NCBI RefSeq assembly: GCF_039851975.1
Contig: NZ_CP156660.1
Location: 1,927,035 to 1,991,034 of the forward strand
Direction of reading: 5' to 3'
Length of the DNA stretch: 64,000 bases
DNA from: Desulfoscipio sp. XC116
GTDB taxonomy: Bacteria > Bacillota > Desulfotomaculia > Desulfotomaculales > Desulfallaceae
Part shown: one piece after another, positions 53,128-64,000 of the stretch
Position numbering within the stretch: the stretch's first letter is position 1
Layout of the letters: the number at the start of each line of letters is the position of its first letter
Position numbers and translations under genes: made by a program
The notes under the pieces: generated by a model
What the model was told of the DNA's origin: nothing
Database searches by the model: none
The model's input: only the letters and a program-made list of their open reading frames with translations

Positions 53128-54285
53128 TTAGTCCCTCTTAATCCCCCCAAAGTAATCCTCATAAATATACATCAGTTCCTTGTCAAACAAGGGACGCTTC
53201 ATGGAAACCGTGTAAGAACGGATCTTTGGCAGCAATTCCTCAGCCTGATGCTCAGTTAAACGAATGCCGTATTCCGCATATTTTGCTTTAAGGGCCGCGG
53301 TACCCGAGTGTTTACCCACCATAATTTGCCTTTCCAAGCCTACTTCTTCGGGCAGGAACGGCTCATAGGTTTTGGGGTTTTTCAGCGCTCCGTCAGCATG
53401 GATACCCGACTCGTGGGCAAACATATTGGATCCGACAATAGCCTTCCAGGCCGGCAGTTCACGGCCTGAAGCACGTGATACATATTCCGCTACTTCCCGG
53501 AACATCTCTGTTTTGAAACCAAGATCAATTTTAAACAAATGTTTCAGGGCCATAACCACTTCTTCCAGCGCCGAGTTACCGGCCCGCTCACCCAAACCGA
53601 TTACGGTAACGCCAATCCACTTGGCACCGGCCATTACACCGGCCAGAGCATTGGCGGTAGCCATACCGAAATCATTGTGAGTATGCATTTCAACGTCAAT
53701 TTTCACATTCTCGACTATCTGTTTGATGTTGTCGTAAGTAGTAAACGGCTCTAATATGCCCACGGTATCACAATAACGCAAACGGTTGGCGCCGGCTTCC
53801 TTGGCGGCCAGGGCGAACTGAGTCAGAAATCCCATGTCACTGCGGGAAGCGTCCTCAGCATTAACAGAAATATACATGCCTTCTTTTTTGGCAAATTCCA
53901 CAGCGGCAACCATATGTTCCAATACCCATTCCCGGCTGGTTCTGAGTTTATGTTTGATATGGATATCGGAAGTAGAAATAGAAATGGCCACCGCATCCAC
54001 ACCACATTCGATAGATGCTTCAATGTCCTTGATTACCGGGCGATTCCAGCCCATAATACTGGCCTTAAGTCCCGAACGACATATTTTGCTGATGGCTTTC
54101 TTTTCGTCGCCGCCCATAACGGGTACACCCGCTTCTATTTGGTGCACACCCATTTCATCCAAAAATTTAGCGATTCTCACCTTTTCCCGGTTGGCGAATA
54201 CTACACCGGCGGTTTGTTCACCATCCCGCAAAGTTGTGTCAACAATTAAAATGTCCTTATTTGGCAGAGTTGGTCTCTCAATCAT
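53128..54285 (-). CDS. nifV: Homocitrate synthase, NifV/AksA family
   Basis: 385 residues, the NifV length. HMGL-like TIM barrel: ILIVDTTLRDGEQTAGVVFA with the Asp metal ligand and Arg, MHTHNDFGMATANALAGVMA with the metal His pair, GLGERAGNSALEEVVMAL and ESGIHADGALKNPKTYEPF. It condenses acetyl-CoA with 2-oxoglutarate. Homocitrate is the organic ligand of the nitrogenase FeMo cofactor; no nif gene is in this window. Some anaerobes use close relatives as Re-citrate synthase, which act on oxaloacetate; the length and HTHND context favour NifV. Single gene with a terminator. Confidence 0.88.
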   Translation of the reverse strand: MIERPTLPNKDILIVDTTLRDGEQTAGVVFANREKVRIAKFLDEMGVHQIEAGVPVMGGDEKKAISKICRSGLKASIMGWNRPVIKDIEASIECGVDAVAISISTSDIHIKHKLRTSREWVLEHMVAAVEFAKKEGMYISVNAEDASRSDMGFLTQFALAAKEAGANRLRYCDTVGILEPFTTYDNIKQIVENVKIDVEMHTHNDFGMATANALAGVMAGAKWIGVTVIGLGERAGNSALEEVVMALKHLFKIDLGFKTEMFREVAEYVSRASGRELPAWKAIVGSNMFAHESGIHADGALKNPKTYEPFLPEEVGLERQIMVGKHSGTAALKAKYAEYGIRLTEHQAEELLPKIRSYTVSMKRPLFDKELMYIYEDYFGGIKRD

Positions 54286-54459
54286 TTAATTATCTTCCTT
54301 TCCTTCCAGGTTACTTATTATATAAGCTTATTTAGCATAAGTATGTATGCCAAAATTTAAATACAATTATAATTTTATCATATTCCTTCCAAAGTGAAAA
54401 GGTTTAGTAACGTATAATGCTGTATACATGGCATATGTCCAAAATGCAAATAATGCATA

Positions 54460-54493
54460 AAATAAAATAATTTGAGCAGGGTATGCCCTGCTC
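54460..54493 (-). terminator. Hairpin after gatB, weak terminator
   Basis: GAGCAGGG and CCCTGCTC around TATG; on the minus strand followed by AAATTATTTTATTTT, a T-rich but interrupted tract. It lies between repeat copy C and the homocitrate-synthase gene's upstream region. Confidence 0.5.
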
Positions 54494-54500
54494 GTGAATT

Positions 54501-54610
54501 TGCCGAATTCCAAGACGCCTACTTCTATGAGTGGGAGATTATATTTTACTTCAGGTGGGGTAGAATCTCCATCTGAAGCCCCGATGTTCAGCTTTAGCTG
54601 GACGAGTTTA
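54501..54610. repeat. Interspersed hairpin repeat, copy C (contains the gatB stop)
   Basis: TGCCGAATTCCAAGACGCCT, then the TTCAGGTGGGG...CCATCTGAA hairpin, CCCCGATGTTCAGCTTTAGC and GGACGAGTTTA. The last three bases on the plus strand (TTA, 54608-54610) are the TAA stop of gatB. 54286-54459 shows no gene. Confidence 0.8.
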
Positions 54611-56050
54611 CTGATCCAGCTTCTCCTTTAGCAGTTTATTAACTACTCCCGGGTTGGCTTTACCTTTGGTAGATTTCATCACCTGGCCCACTAAAAATCC
54701 GATGGCCTTTTCTTTGCCGGCCCGATAATCTTCTGCTGATTTGGGGTTGGCGGCAATTACTTCCTCTACCACTTTGTCGATCAGTCCCGTATCACTGATT
54801 TGCACCAGCCCTTTTTCCTCCACCACTTTATCGGGGTCTTTTCCGGTGTTGAACATCTCCTCAAAGACAGTTTTGGCAATTTTCCCGCTGATAGTACCCT
54901 TATCCAACAGCTGCAGCATTTTGGCCAGTTTACCCGGACTAATACGTATATCGCCTATTTCCCGGCCGCTGGCATTCATCATTTTGGCCAGATCCCCCAT
55001 CACCCAGTTGCTGACCAGTTTGGGGTTGGCAAAAAGCCTTACACACTCTTCATAATAATCCGCCAGCTCACGAGTGGCTGTCAGTACCGCGGCATCGTAC
55101 TCCGGCAATCCATGGGCGTTCACAAAACGTTTCCTGCGTTCATCGGGCAATTCGGGCAAGCCGGCTGCTATATCATCAACCCACTTGCGGTCAATAACCA
55201 GCGGCGGCAAATCGGGATCGGGGAAGTAACGGTAATCGTGGGCCTCCTCCTTGCTGCGCAAGGACAGCGTTACACCTCCGGCTTCGTCCCAAGTTCTGGT
55301 TTCCTGGATCACCTTTGCGCCGTCTTCCACCAATTCTGTTTGTCGTTCGATTTCGTAGGTTATCGCTTTATGCAAAGCTTTGAATGAATTCATATTTTTT
55401 AGCTCGGCCTTGGTACCCAGTTCAATCTGTCCCACCGGTCTTACGGATATATTGGCGTCGCAGCGCAGTGAGCCCTCCTGCATTTTACAATCACTAACCC
55501 CGGTATACTGGATAATCGCCTTTAATTTTTCCAGGTAGGCTACAGCTTCGTCGGCGCTGGCCATATCGGGTTCGGAAACGATTTCAATCAGCGGCACTCC
55601 GGTGCGATTGTAATCCACCAGCGAGAAAGGAGTGGTGGAAATTGTACCCTGGTGCACCAATTTACCGGCGTCCTCCTCCATGTGCACACGGGTAATGCCA
55701 ATGCGTTTATCAGCTCCGTCTACATTTATTTCCAAATGGCCGTGTTCGGCAATTGGTAAATCATACTGAGATATTTGATAGTTTTTGGGCAAATCGGGGT
55801 AATAATAATTTTTACGATCGAACTTAGAAAAAGAAGCAATTTGGCAATTCAGCGCCAGTCCGGCTTTTATAGCATACTCCACCACTTTTTTATTTACTAC
55901 GGGCAGCACTCCGGGTAACCCCAGGCATACCGGACATACGTGATGGTTGGGATCAGCGCCGAATTCAGTGCTGGAACTACAAAAAATTTTAGTATTGGTT
56001 TTTAATTCAACGTGCACTTCCAGGCCGATAACGGCCTCATATTGAGCCAA
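54608..56050 (-). CDS. gatB: Aspartyl/glutamyl-tRNA amidotransferase subunit B
   Basis: 480 residues, full family length. Signatures: [40 protein letters not shown], the [20 protein letters not shown] stretch, [13 protein letters not shown], and the helical YqeY-like tail ([20 protein letters not shown]) that reaches the tRNA. It phosphorylates/activates the Glu or Asp on mischarged tRNA-Gln or tRNA-Asn. The ATG has GGAGGTG 5-11 nt upstream and lies 20 nt after the gatA stop. The repeat C overlaps the stop codon. Confidence 0.97.
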   Translation of the reverse strand: MAQYEAVIGLEVHVELKTNTKIFCSSSTEFGADPNHHVCPVCLGLPGVLPVVNKKVVEYAIKAGLALNCQIASFSKFDRKNYYYPDLPKNYQISQYDLPIAEHGHLEINVDGADKRIGITRVHMEEDAGKLVHQGTISTTPFSLVDYNRTGVPLIEIVSEPDMASADEAVAYLEKLKAIIQYTGVSDCKMQEGSLRCDANISVRPVGQIELGTKAELKNMNSFKALHKAITYEIERQTELVEDGAKVIQETRTWDEAGGVTLSLRSKEEAHDYRYFPDPDLPPLVIDRKWVDDIAAGLPELPDERRKRFVNAHGLPEYDAAVLTATRELADYYEECVRLFANPKLVSNWVMGDLAKMMNASGREIGDIRISPGKLAKMLQLLDKGTISGKIAKTVFEEMFNTGKDPDKVVEEKGLVQISDTGLIDKVVEEVIAANPKSAEDYRAGKEKAIGFLVGQVMKSTKGKANPGVVNKLLKEKLDQ

Positions 56051-56070
56051 TTGGGTACACCTCCAGGGAT

Positions 56071-57525
56071 TTACTCAGGTAACTTGCAATGATGGTCGGT
56101 ATTTTGTTCAAAGGCATAGGCAGCCCGCAGTATATCACCTTCGCCGAAGGGCCGGCCCATTAATTGCAGTCCCACAGGCAGTTTGTCGGCCATACCGGCA
56201 GGGATGGAAATTGCGGGGATCCCGGCCAGGTTTACCGCCAGTGTGCAGATATCCACCATGTACATCTGCAGCGGATCATCCATCTTTTCACCTCGTTTAA
56301 ATGCGGTAACGGGAGAAGTGGGGCCCAGCAGCAGGTCAAATTTTTCAAAGGCCCGGTCAAAATCGGCTTTAATCAGGGTACGAACTTTCAAAGCCTGGTT
56401 ATAATAGGCATCATAGTAGCCTGCGGAAAGGGCATAGGTGCCCAGCATTATTCTCCTTTTTACCTCCGCTCCAAAGCCCTCGCTGCGGGTTTGCATAAAC
56501 ATATCCGCTAAATCCCCGGCGTTTTCGGCCCGGTACCCGTAGCGTACTCCGTCATAGCGAGCCAGGTTGGAACTGGCCTCAGCCGGGGCGATCAGATAAT
56601 AAGCCGGCAGGGCGTATTCGGTGTGCGGCAGAGTGGTTTCCTCCACCACGGCGCCCAGCCCGGAGTATACATTGATAGCTTTTCTTATAACCTCCTTAAC
56701 TGCCGGGTCGATGCCTTCGCCCATATATTCGCGGGGCACACCGATTTTCATGCTCTTTATATCTTCTTTGAGAAAAGATGTGTAATCCGGCGTGTCGTAG
56801 GGTGCCGAAGTGGAGTCCTTGGGGTCATGCCCGCAAATAACGTTTAAAAGCCAGGCACAGTCGGTAACATCCCTGGCAAAGGGGCCGATCTGGTCCAGCG
56901 AGGAGGCGTAAGCCACCAGGCCATAACGGGACACAGCACCATAGGTGGGCTTCATACCCACTACCCCGCAAAATGAGGCCGGCTGGCGAATAGAGCCGCC
57001 GGTATCGGAACCCAGAGCCAGCACAGCTTCACCGACCGCCACCGCAGCCGCCGAGCCGCCGCTGGACCCTCCCGGCACCCTGTCGGTATCCCAGGGATTG
57101 CAGGTGGCAAAGAAAGCCGAATTTTCACAGGATGAGCCCATAGCAAACTCGTCCAGGTTGGTTTTGCCTATTATCACCGCCCGGGCTTCGTTTAATCGTT
57201 CCAGAACGGCAGCGTTATAGGGAGGTATGTAATTATATAAGATTTTAGAAGCACAGGTAGTGCGCACCCCTTGAGTGCACATATTATCCTTTACGGCCAC
57301 CGGTATACCGGCCAAAGGAGGCAATTCTTCACCCGCGGCTCTGGCCTTGTCCACCGACCGGGCGCTGCTGATCGCCTGGTCTTTGGTTAAAGTAATATAA
57401 GCTCGTATTCTATCCTCCACTTGCTCAATGCGGTTAAAAACCGCCCGGGTAATTTCTTCGGCGCTGATTTCCTTGCTAACCAGCATATCATGTAACTGGT
57501 GTGCGGTTGAGTAATATAATGGCAA
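56071..57525 (-). CDS. gatA: Aspartyl/glutamyl-tRNA amidotransferase subunit A
   Basis: 484 residues, full length. Amidase signature family with the Ser-cisSer-Lys triad: [20 protein letters not shown] (Lys), [20 protein letters not shown] and [20 protein letters not shown] (Ser pair). It hydrolyses Gln to give the NH3 used by GatB. ATG 15 nt after GGAGGG. The gatC-gatA gap of 123 nt (57526-57648) shows no feature. Confidence 0.97.
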   Translation of the reverse strand: MPLYYSTAHQLHDMLVSKEISAEEITRAVFNRIEQVEDRIRAYITLTKDQAISSARSVDKARAAGEELPPLAGIPVAVKDNMCTQGVRTTCASKILYNYIPPYNAAVLERLNEARAVIIGKTNLDEFAMGSSCENSAFFATCNPWDTDRVPGGSSGGSAAAVAVGEAVLALGSDTGGSIRQPASFCGVVGMKPTYGAVSRYGLVAYASSLDQIGPFARDVTDCAWLLNVICGHDPKDSTSAPYDTPDYTSFLKEDIKSMKIGVPREYMGEGIDPAVKEVIRKAINVYSGLGAVVEETTLPHTEYALPAYYLIAPAEASSNLARYDGVRYGYRAENAGDLADMFMQTRSEGFGAEVKRRIMLGTYALSAGYYDAYYNQALKVRTLIKADFDRAFEKFDLLLGPTSPVTAFKRGEKMDDPLQMYMVDICTLAVNLAGIPAISIPAGMADKLPVGLQLMGRPFGEGDILRAAYAFEQNTDHHCKLPE

Positions 57526-57648
57526 TTAATTTCCCTCCAGCCGTTGATCCAAATTCCAACTAAACCAAATGTAAACCAAATACATTAACAAAGTAACGTT
57601 TCTTAACCAATACTTTTATATAACCTCACTCAAGATATGTTCGGCCTG

Positions 57649-57930
57649 TTATACAATCTTGGGCACTTTAAAAAAGTTATCCTGCCGGTCGGGCGCGTTG
57701 GTCAGTACTTTATCCACCGGCATATGCTTGTCCGCCTTGTCTTCACGAAAAACGTTCTGCAAAGGCAGCACATGCGCGGTTGGAGGTATGTCGCCTGTAT
57801 TCAGGTCCTGCAATTTGCGGGCGTGATCCAATATATCGCTCAGCTGCCTGGCATAAAGCTGCTTTTCCTCCGCGTTTAGGTTCAAACGAGCCAGTAATGC
57901 CACATGTTCAACGTCTTTTATGCTTATCAT
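57649..57930 (-). CDS. gatC: Aspartyl/glutamyl-tRNA amidotransferase subunit C
   Basis: 93 residues. Pattern VEHVALLARLNLNAEEKQLY then DILDHARKLQDLNTGDIPPT and a C-terminal RQDNFFKVPKIV, typical of GatC, a belt that holds GatA and GatB together. ATG 8-10 nt after AGGAAGG. Order gatC-gatA-gatB is canonical. Confidence 0.95.
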   Translation of the reverse strand: MISIKDVEHVALLARLNLNAEEKQLYARQLSDILDHARKLQDLNTGDIPPTAHVLPLQNVFREDKADKHMPVDKVLTNAPDRQDNFFKVPKIV

Positions 57931-58037
57931 GCTACACCTTCCTTATCTCTCAAAAACTGACATTATTATACCAGAGCCCTCTTAAGCGGGCAACCCGGGT
58001 TGCTCCGTCCGGCGAACGCCTGCCCGGTATGCCGCCG

Positions 58038-62310
<4,273 letters not shown>

Positions 62311-62383
62311 AATATCCTCCATTTTTATTTTTTACGAAAGTACGGCAATGCATGTGTGTGAAAGCGGATTGTATCAACGTTAC

Positions 62384-62407
62384 ATTAAAATGCCACCTCG
62401 CGGTGGC
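62384..62407 (-). terminator. Hairpin after hisI
   Basis: GCCACC and GGTGGC around a 4-nt loop, followed on the minus strand by ATTTTAA. A weak terminator or insulator between hisI and pcrA. Confidence 0.45.
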
Positions 62408-62483
62408 TTGAAGATAGTGATATGTCAACAATTTGAACTTTTATGTCCAATAGATTATCGAAGATTATCGAGCGGCAGCAGTT

Positions 62484-62891
62484 TTACTGTTTACCTTCTT
62501 TGCCGTACACTTTTTCGGGATCAAACAGGGGCTCTCCCTTTACGGTAACTGTACCGTCCTCTGACAATGCGTAATGGAAACAGCTGTAATATCCCTCATG
62601 GCAGGCGGCTCCCTTTTGTTCCACCAGCAGAAGCAAAGTATCCCGGTCACAGTCAAAATACATTTCCTTTATTTTTTGTACGTTGCCGGACGATTCCCCC
62701 TTGTGCCAGAACTTTTGCCGGCTCCTGCTCCAGAACCAGGTTTCGCCGCTGGAAAGCGTTCTGGCCACCGACTCGCTGTTCATATAAGCCATCATCAGAA
62801 CTTCCTTGGTTTGTACATCCTGCACAATGGCCGGTATTAATCCGTCGCTGTTATATTTTAGTTCTTCAGGTTTTATTTGCTTTACCTGCAC
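62484..62891 (-). CDS. hisI: Phosphoribosyl-AMP cyclohydrolase
   Basis: 135 residues, GTG start at 62889-62891 with GAGGTG about 10 nt upstream. Pattern [48 protein letters not shown] and the metal-binding [20 protein letters not shown]...CFH. HisI without a fused HisE. It opens PR-AMP in histidine synthesis. Repeat copy D separates it from hisF. Confidence 0.96.
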   Translation of the reverse strand: MQVKQIKPEELKYNSDGLIPAIVQDVQTKEVLMMAYMNSESVARTLSSGETWFWSRSRQKFWHKGESSGNVQKIKEMYFDCDRDTLLLLVEQKGAACHEGYYSCFHYALSEDGTVTVKGEPLFDPEKVYGKEGKQ

Positions 62892-62913
62892 CTTGGCTAC
62901 ACCTCAGTTTTTA

Positions 62914-63016
62914 TCAAATTCCAAGACTTCCACCCTCTATAAGTGGAAGTCTCTATTTTCAGGCGGGGCAAAATCCCCATCTGAAACCCCGATGTTCAGC
63001 TTTAGCTGAACGAGTT
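62914..63016. repeat. Interspersed hairpin repeat, copy D (overlaps hisF end)
   Basis: TCAAATTCCAAGACTTCCAC, a CTTCCAC...GTGGAAG hairpin, TTTCAGGCGGGG...CCCCATCTGAAA hairpin, CCCCGATGTTCAGCTTTAGC and GAACGAGTTCA. The terminal GTTCAGCTAA (minus strand) supplies the last Ser and the TAA of hisF. Confidence 0.85.
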
Positions 63017-63772
63017 CATGCGCACGGGCACATTATGTTGCCGCAAATACTGTTTGGCCTCGGCAATGGAGTAGGTGCCAAAATGGAAAATGGATGCCGC
63101 CAGAGCCGCGTCAGCCTCGCCAAGCGTGAGTCCGTCCACAATATGGTCCAGATCGCCGACCCCGCCGGAGGCAATTACCGGTATCTGCACAGCCTGTGCG
63201 ACAGCCCTGGTTAATGGTATATCATAACCGTCTTTAGTACCGTCCCGGTCCATGCTGGTTAACAATATCTCACCGGCCCCCGATTCCTCCATTTGCTTTG
63301 CCCAGGATACGGCGTCAATGCCGGTGGGGGTACGGCCTCCATGAATATATACTTCCCATTCATTTGCTCCCGCACGCCGGGCATCTATAGCTACCACAAT
63401 GCACTGACTGCCGAACCGGGACGCCGCTTCGGCGATCAACCGGGGGTTTTTCACTGCGGCAGTATTTATAGAAACCTTATCGGCACCGGCGGAAAGCATG
63501 GCCCGGATATCCTCCAGAGTGCTGATCCCGCCGCCTACCGTATATGGTATAAAAACCTCGGCAGCCGTGCGGTAAACCATGTCCAATACAGTTTTGCGTC
63601 CCTCGGAGGAAGCGGTGATATCCAAAAAAACCAGCTCGTCCGCACCCTCCCGGTCGTAAAATGCGGCCAGCTCCACCGGGTCCCCCGCATCTCGCAAATT
63701 AACGAAGTTGGTGCCCTTGACCACACGTCCGCCGGTAACATCAAGGCAGGGGATGATTCTTTTCATTAACAT
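63002..63772 (-). CDS. hisF: Imidazole glycerol-phosphate synthase cyclase subunit
   Basis: 256 residues. TIM barrel: [20 protein letters not shown] (catalytic Asp), [84 protein letters not shown] (second catalytic Asp), [14 protein letters not shown] and [14 protein letters not shown]. Makes IGP and AICAR with HisH. ATG overlaps the hisA stop by a few bases. The final Asn-Ser-Phe-Ser and the stop lie inside repeat D, so the natural C-terminus was probably ...VPVRM. Confidence 0.95.
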   Translation of the reverse strand: MLMKRIIPCLDVTGGRVVKGTNFVNLRDAGDPVELAAFYDREGADELVFLDITASSEGRKTVLDMVYRTAAEVFIPYTVGGGISTLEDIRAMLSAGADKVSINTAAVKNPRLIAEAASRFGSQCIVVAIDARRAGANEWEVYIHGGRTPTGIDAVSWAKQMEESGAGEILLTSMDRDGTKDGYDIPLTRAVAQAVQIPVIASGGVGDLDHIVDGLTLGEADAALAASIFHFGTYSIAEAKQYLRQHNVPVRMNSFS

Positions 63773-64000
63773 GATACAGAATGCTCCCCTTTCGCCAAGG
63801 CCAGGGCTTCATCGATATTTACCGTGCCGGCGTACAGCGCCTTACCAACAATGACCCCTTCCACACCCAGAGGGGCCAGTTCATTTAAGGCAACTATATC
63901 ATCTATAGTCGATACGCCGCCCGAGGCAATTACCTTCATCTTGCTGGATAACGCCAACTTTTTAATAGCTTCTACATTAGGCCCCTTTAAAGTACCGTCA
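63766..64000 (-). CDS. hisA: HisA isomerase, C-terminal part (5' end beyond window)
   Basis: 78 codons from the window edge to the TAA at 63766-63768: begins [20 protein letters not shown], then [20 protein letters not shown] and [20 protein letters not shown]. These are the C-terminal phosphate-binding barrel motifs of phosphoribosylformimino-5-aminoimidazole carboxamide ribotide isomerase. It precedes hisF with a short overlap. Confidence 0.95.
   Translation of the reverse strand, partial: DGTLKGPNVEAIKKLALSSKMKVIASGGVSTIDDIVALNELAPLGVEGVIVGKALYAGTVNIDEALALAKGEHSVSC

Overview
The window looks like chromosome of a spore-forming, strictly anaerobic Firmicute, most likely Peptococcaceae of the Desulfotomaculum/Pelotomaculum type. 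This is inference. It rests on a pro-sigma-K gene, a TRAP (mtrB) gene, AbrB, strong Shine-Dalgarno sites with many TTG and GTG starts, SAM-I and cobalamin riboswitches, a sulfide-to-homocysteine operon of the kind known from methanogens and strict anaerobes, GlcD/HdrD-type iron-sulfur oxidases and a GH57/DUF1957 glycan cluster. No rRNA, CRISPR array, prophage or complete insertion sequence is visible.

Layout. 1-2.9 kb: a GntR regulator with an FAD oxidase and Fe-S partner (glcD/glcF-like). 3.1-4.0 kb: an AraC regulator with a GyrI-like domain. 4.1-21.2 kb: the accessory block of most interest. Three minus-strand transcripts, each led by a cobalamin riboswitch with a visible terminator, encode (i) a small unknown protein, an ExbB/TolQ/MotA-like channel subunit and a DUF2149 (ExbD-like) subunit; (ii) a 3425-residue GLUG-repeat surface protein plus a 947-residue BspA-type leucine-rich-repeat protein, which share one C-terminal membrane tail; and (iii) a secreted protein ending in a DUF4430 (transcobalamin-like) domain. 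I propose a vitamin-B12-repressed surface system for corrinoid capture, energised by an ExbB/ExbD-like motor in a monoderm cell. The regulation is read from sequence; the function is inference.

21.5-30.3 kb: a small HTH protein, a coiled-coil protein, tRNA-Pro(GGG), sigK, a cysteine-desulfurase-like enzyme, a PurF-like protein lacking the N-terminal Cys nucleophile, an unknown 129-aa protein, AbrB, and a SAM-I-riboswitch operon (DUF39, NIL-ferredoxin, UPF0280) for homocysteine synthesis. 30.4-44.6 kb, minus strand: acyl-CoA synthetase, SGNH hydrolase and DedA, then (in transcription order) a sigma-54 activator, dnaE, mtrB, pfkA and pyk; further right lie nth, trmL and a MoxR ATPase with a His-rich tail. 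44.8-52.7 kb: DUF4912, GH57 branching-type enzyme, acetate transporter of the SatP family, a sugar-nucleotidyltransferase fused to a degenerate phosphomannomutase domain, a GT4 synthase and a stand-alone CBM25. 53.1-64 kb, minus strand: nifV-type homocitrate synthase, then in transcription order hisA-hisF-hisI-pcrA-ligA-gatC-gatA-gatB.

A roughly 105-bp hairpin repeat occurs four times (33.7, 53.0, 54.5 and 62.9 kb), each time at or just after the stop codon of a minus-strand gene; in hisF it supplies the last four codons and the stop. Starts were often moved from the longest frame to an internal ATG, GTG or TTG because a good ribosome site sits there.
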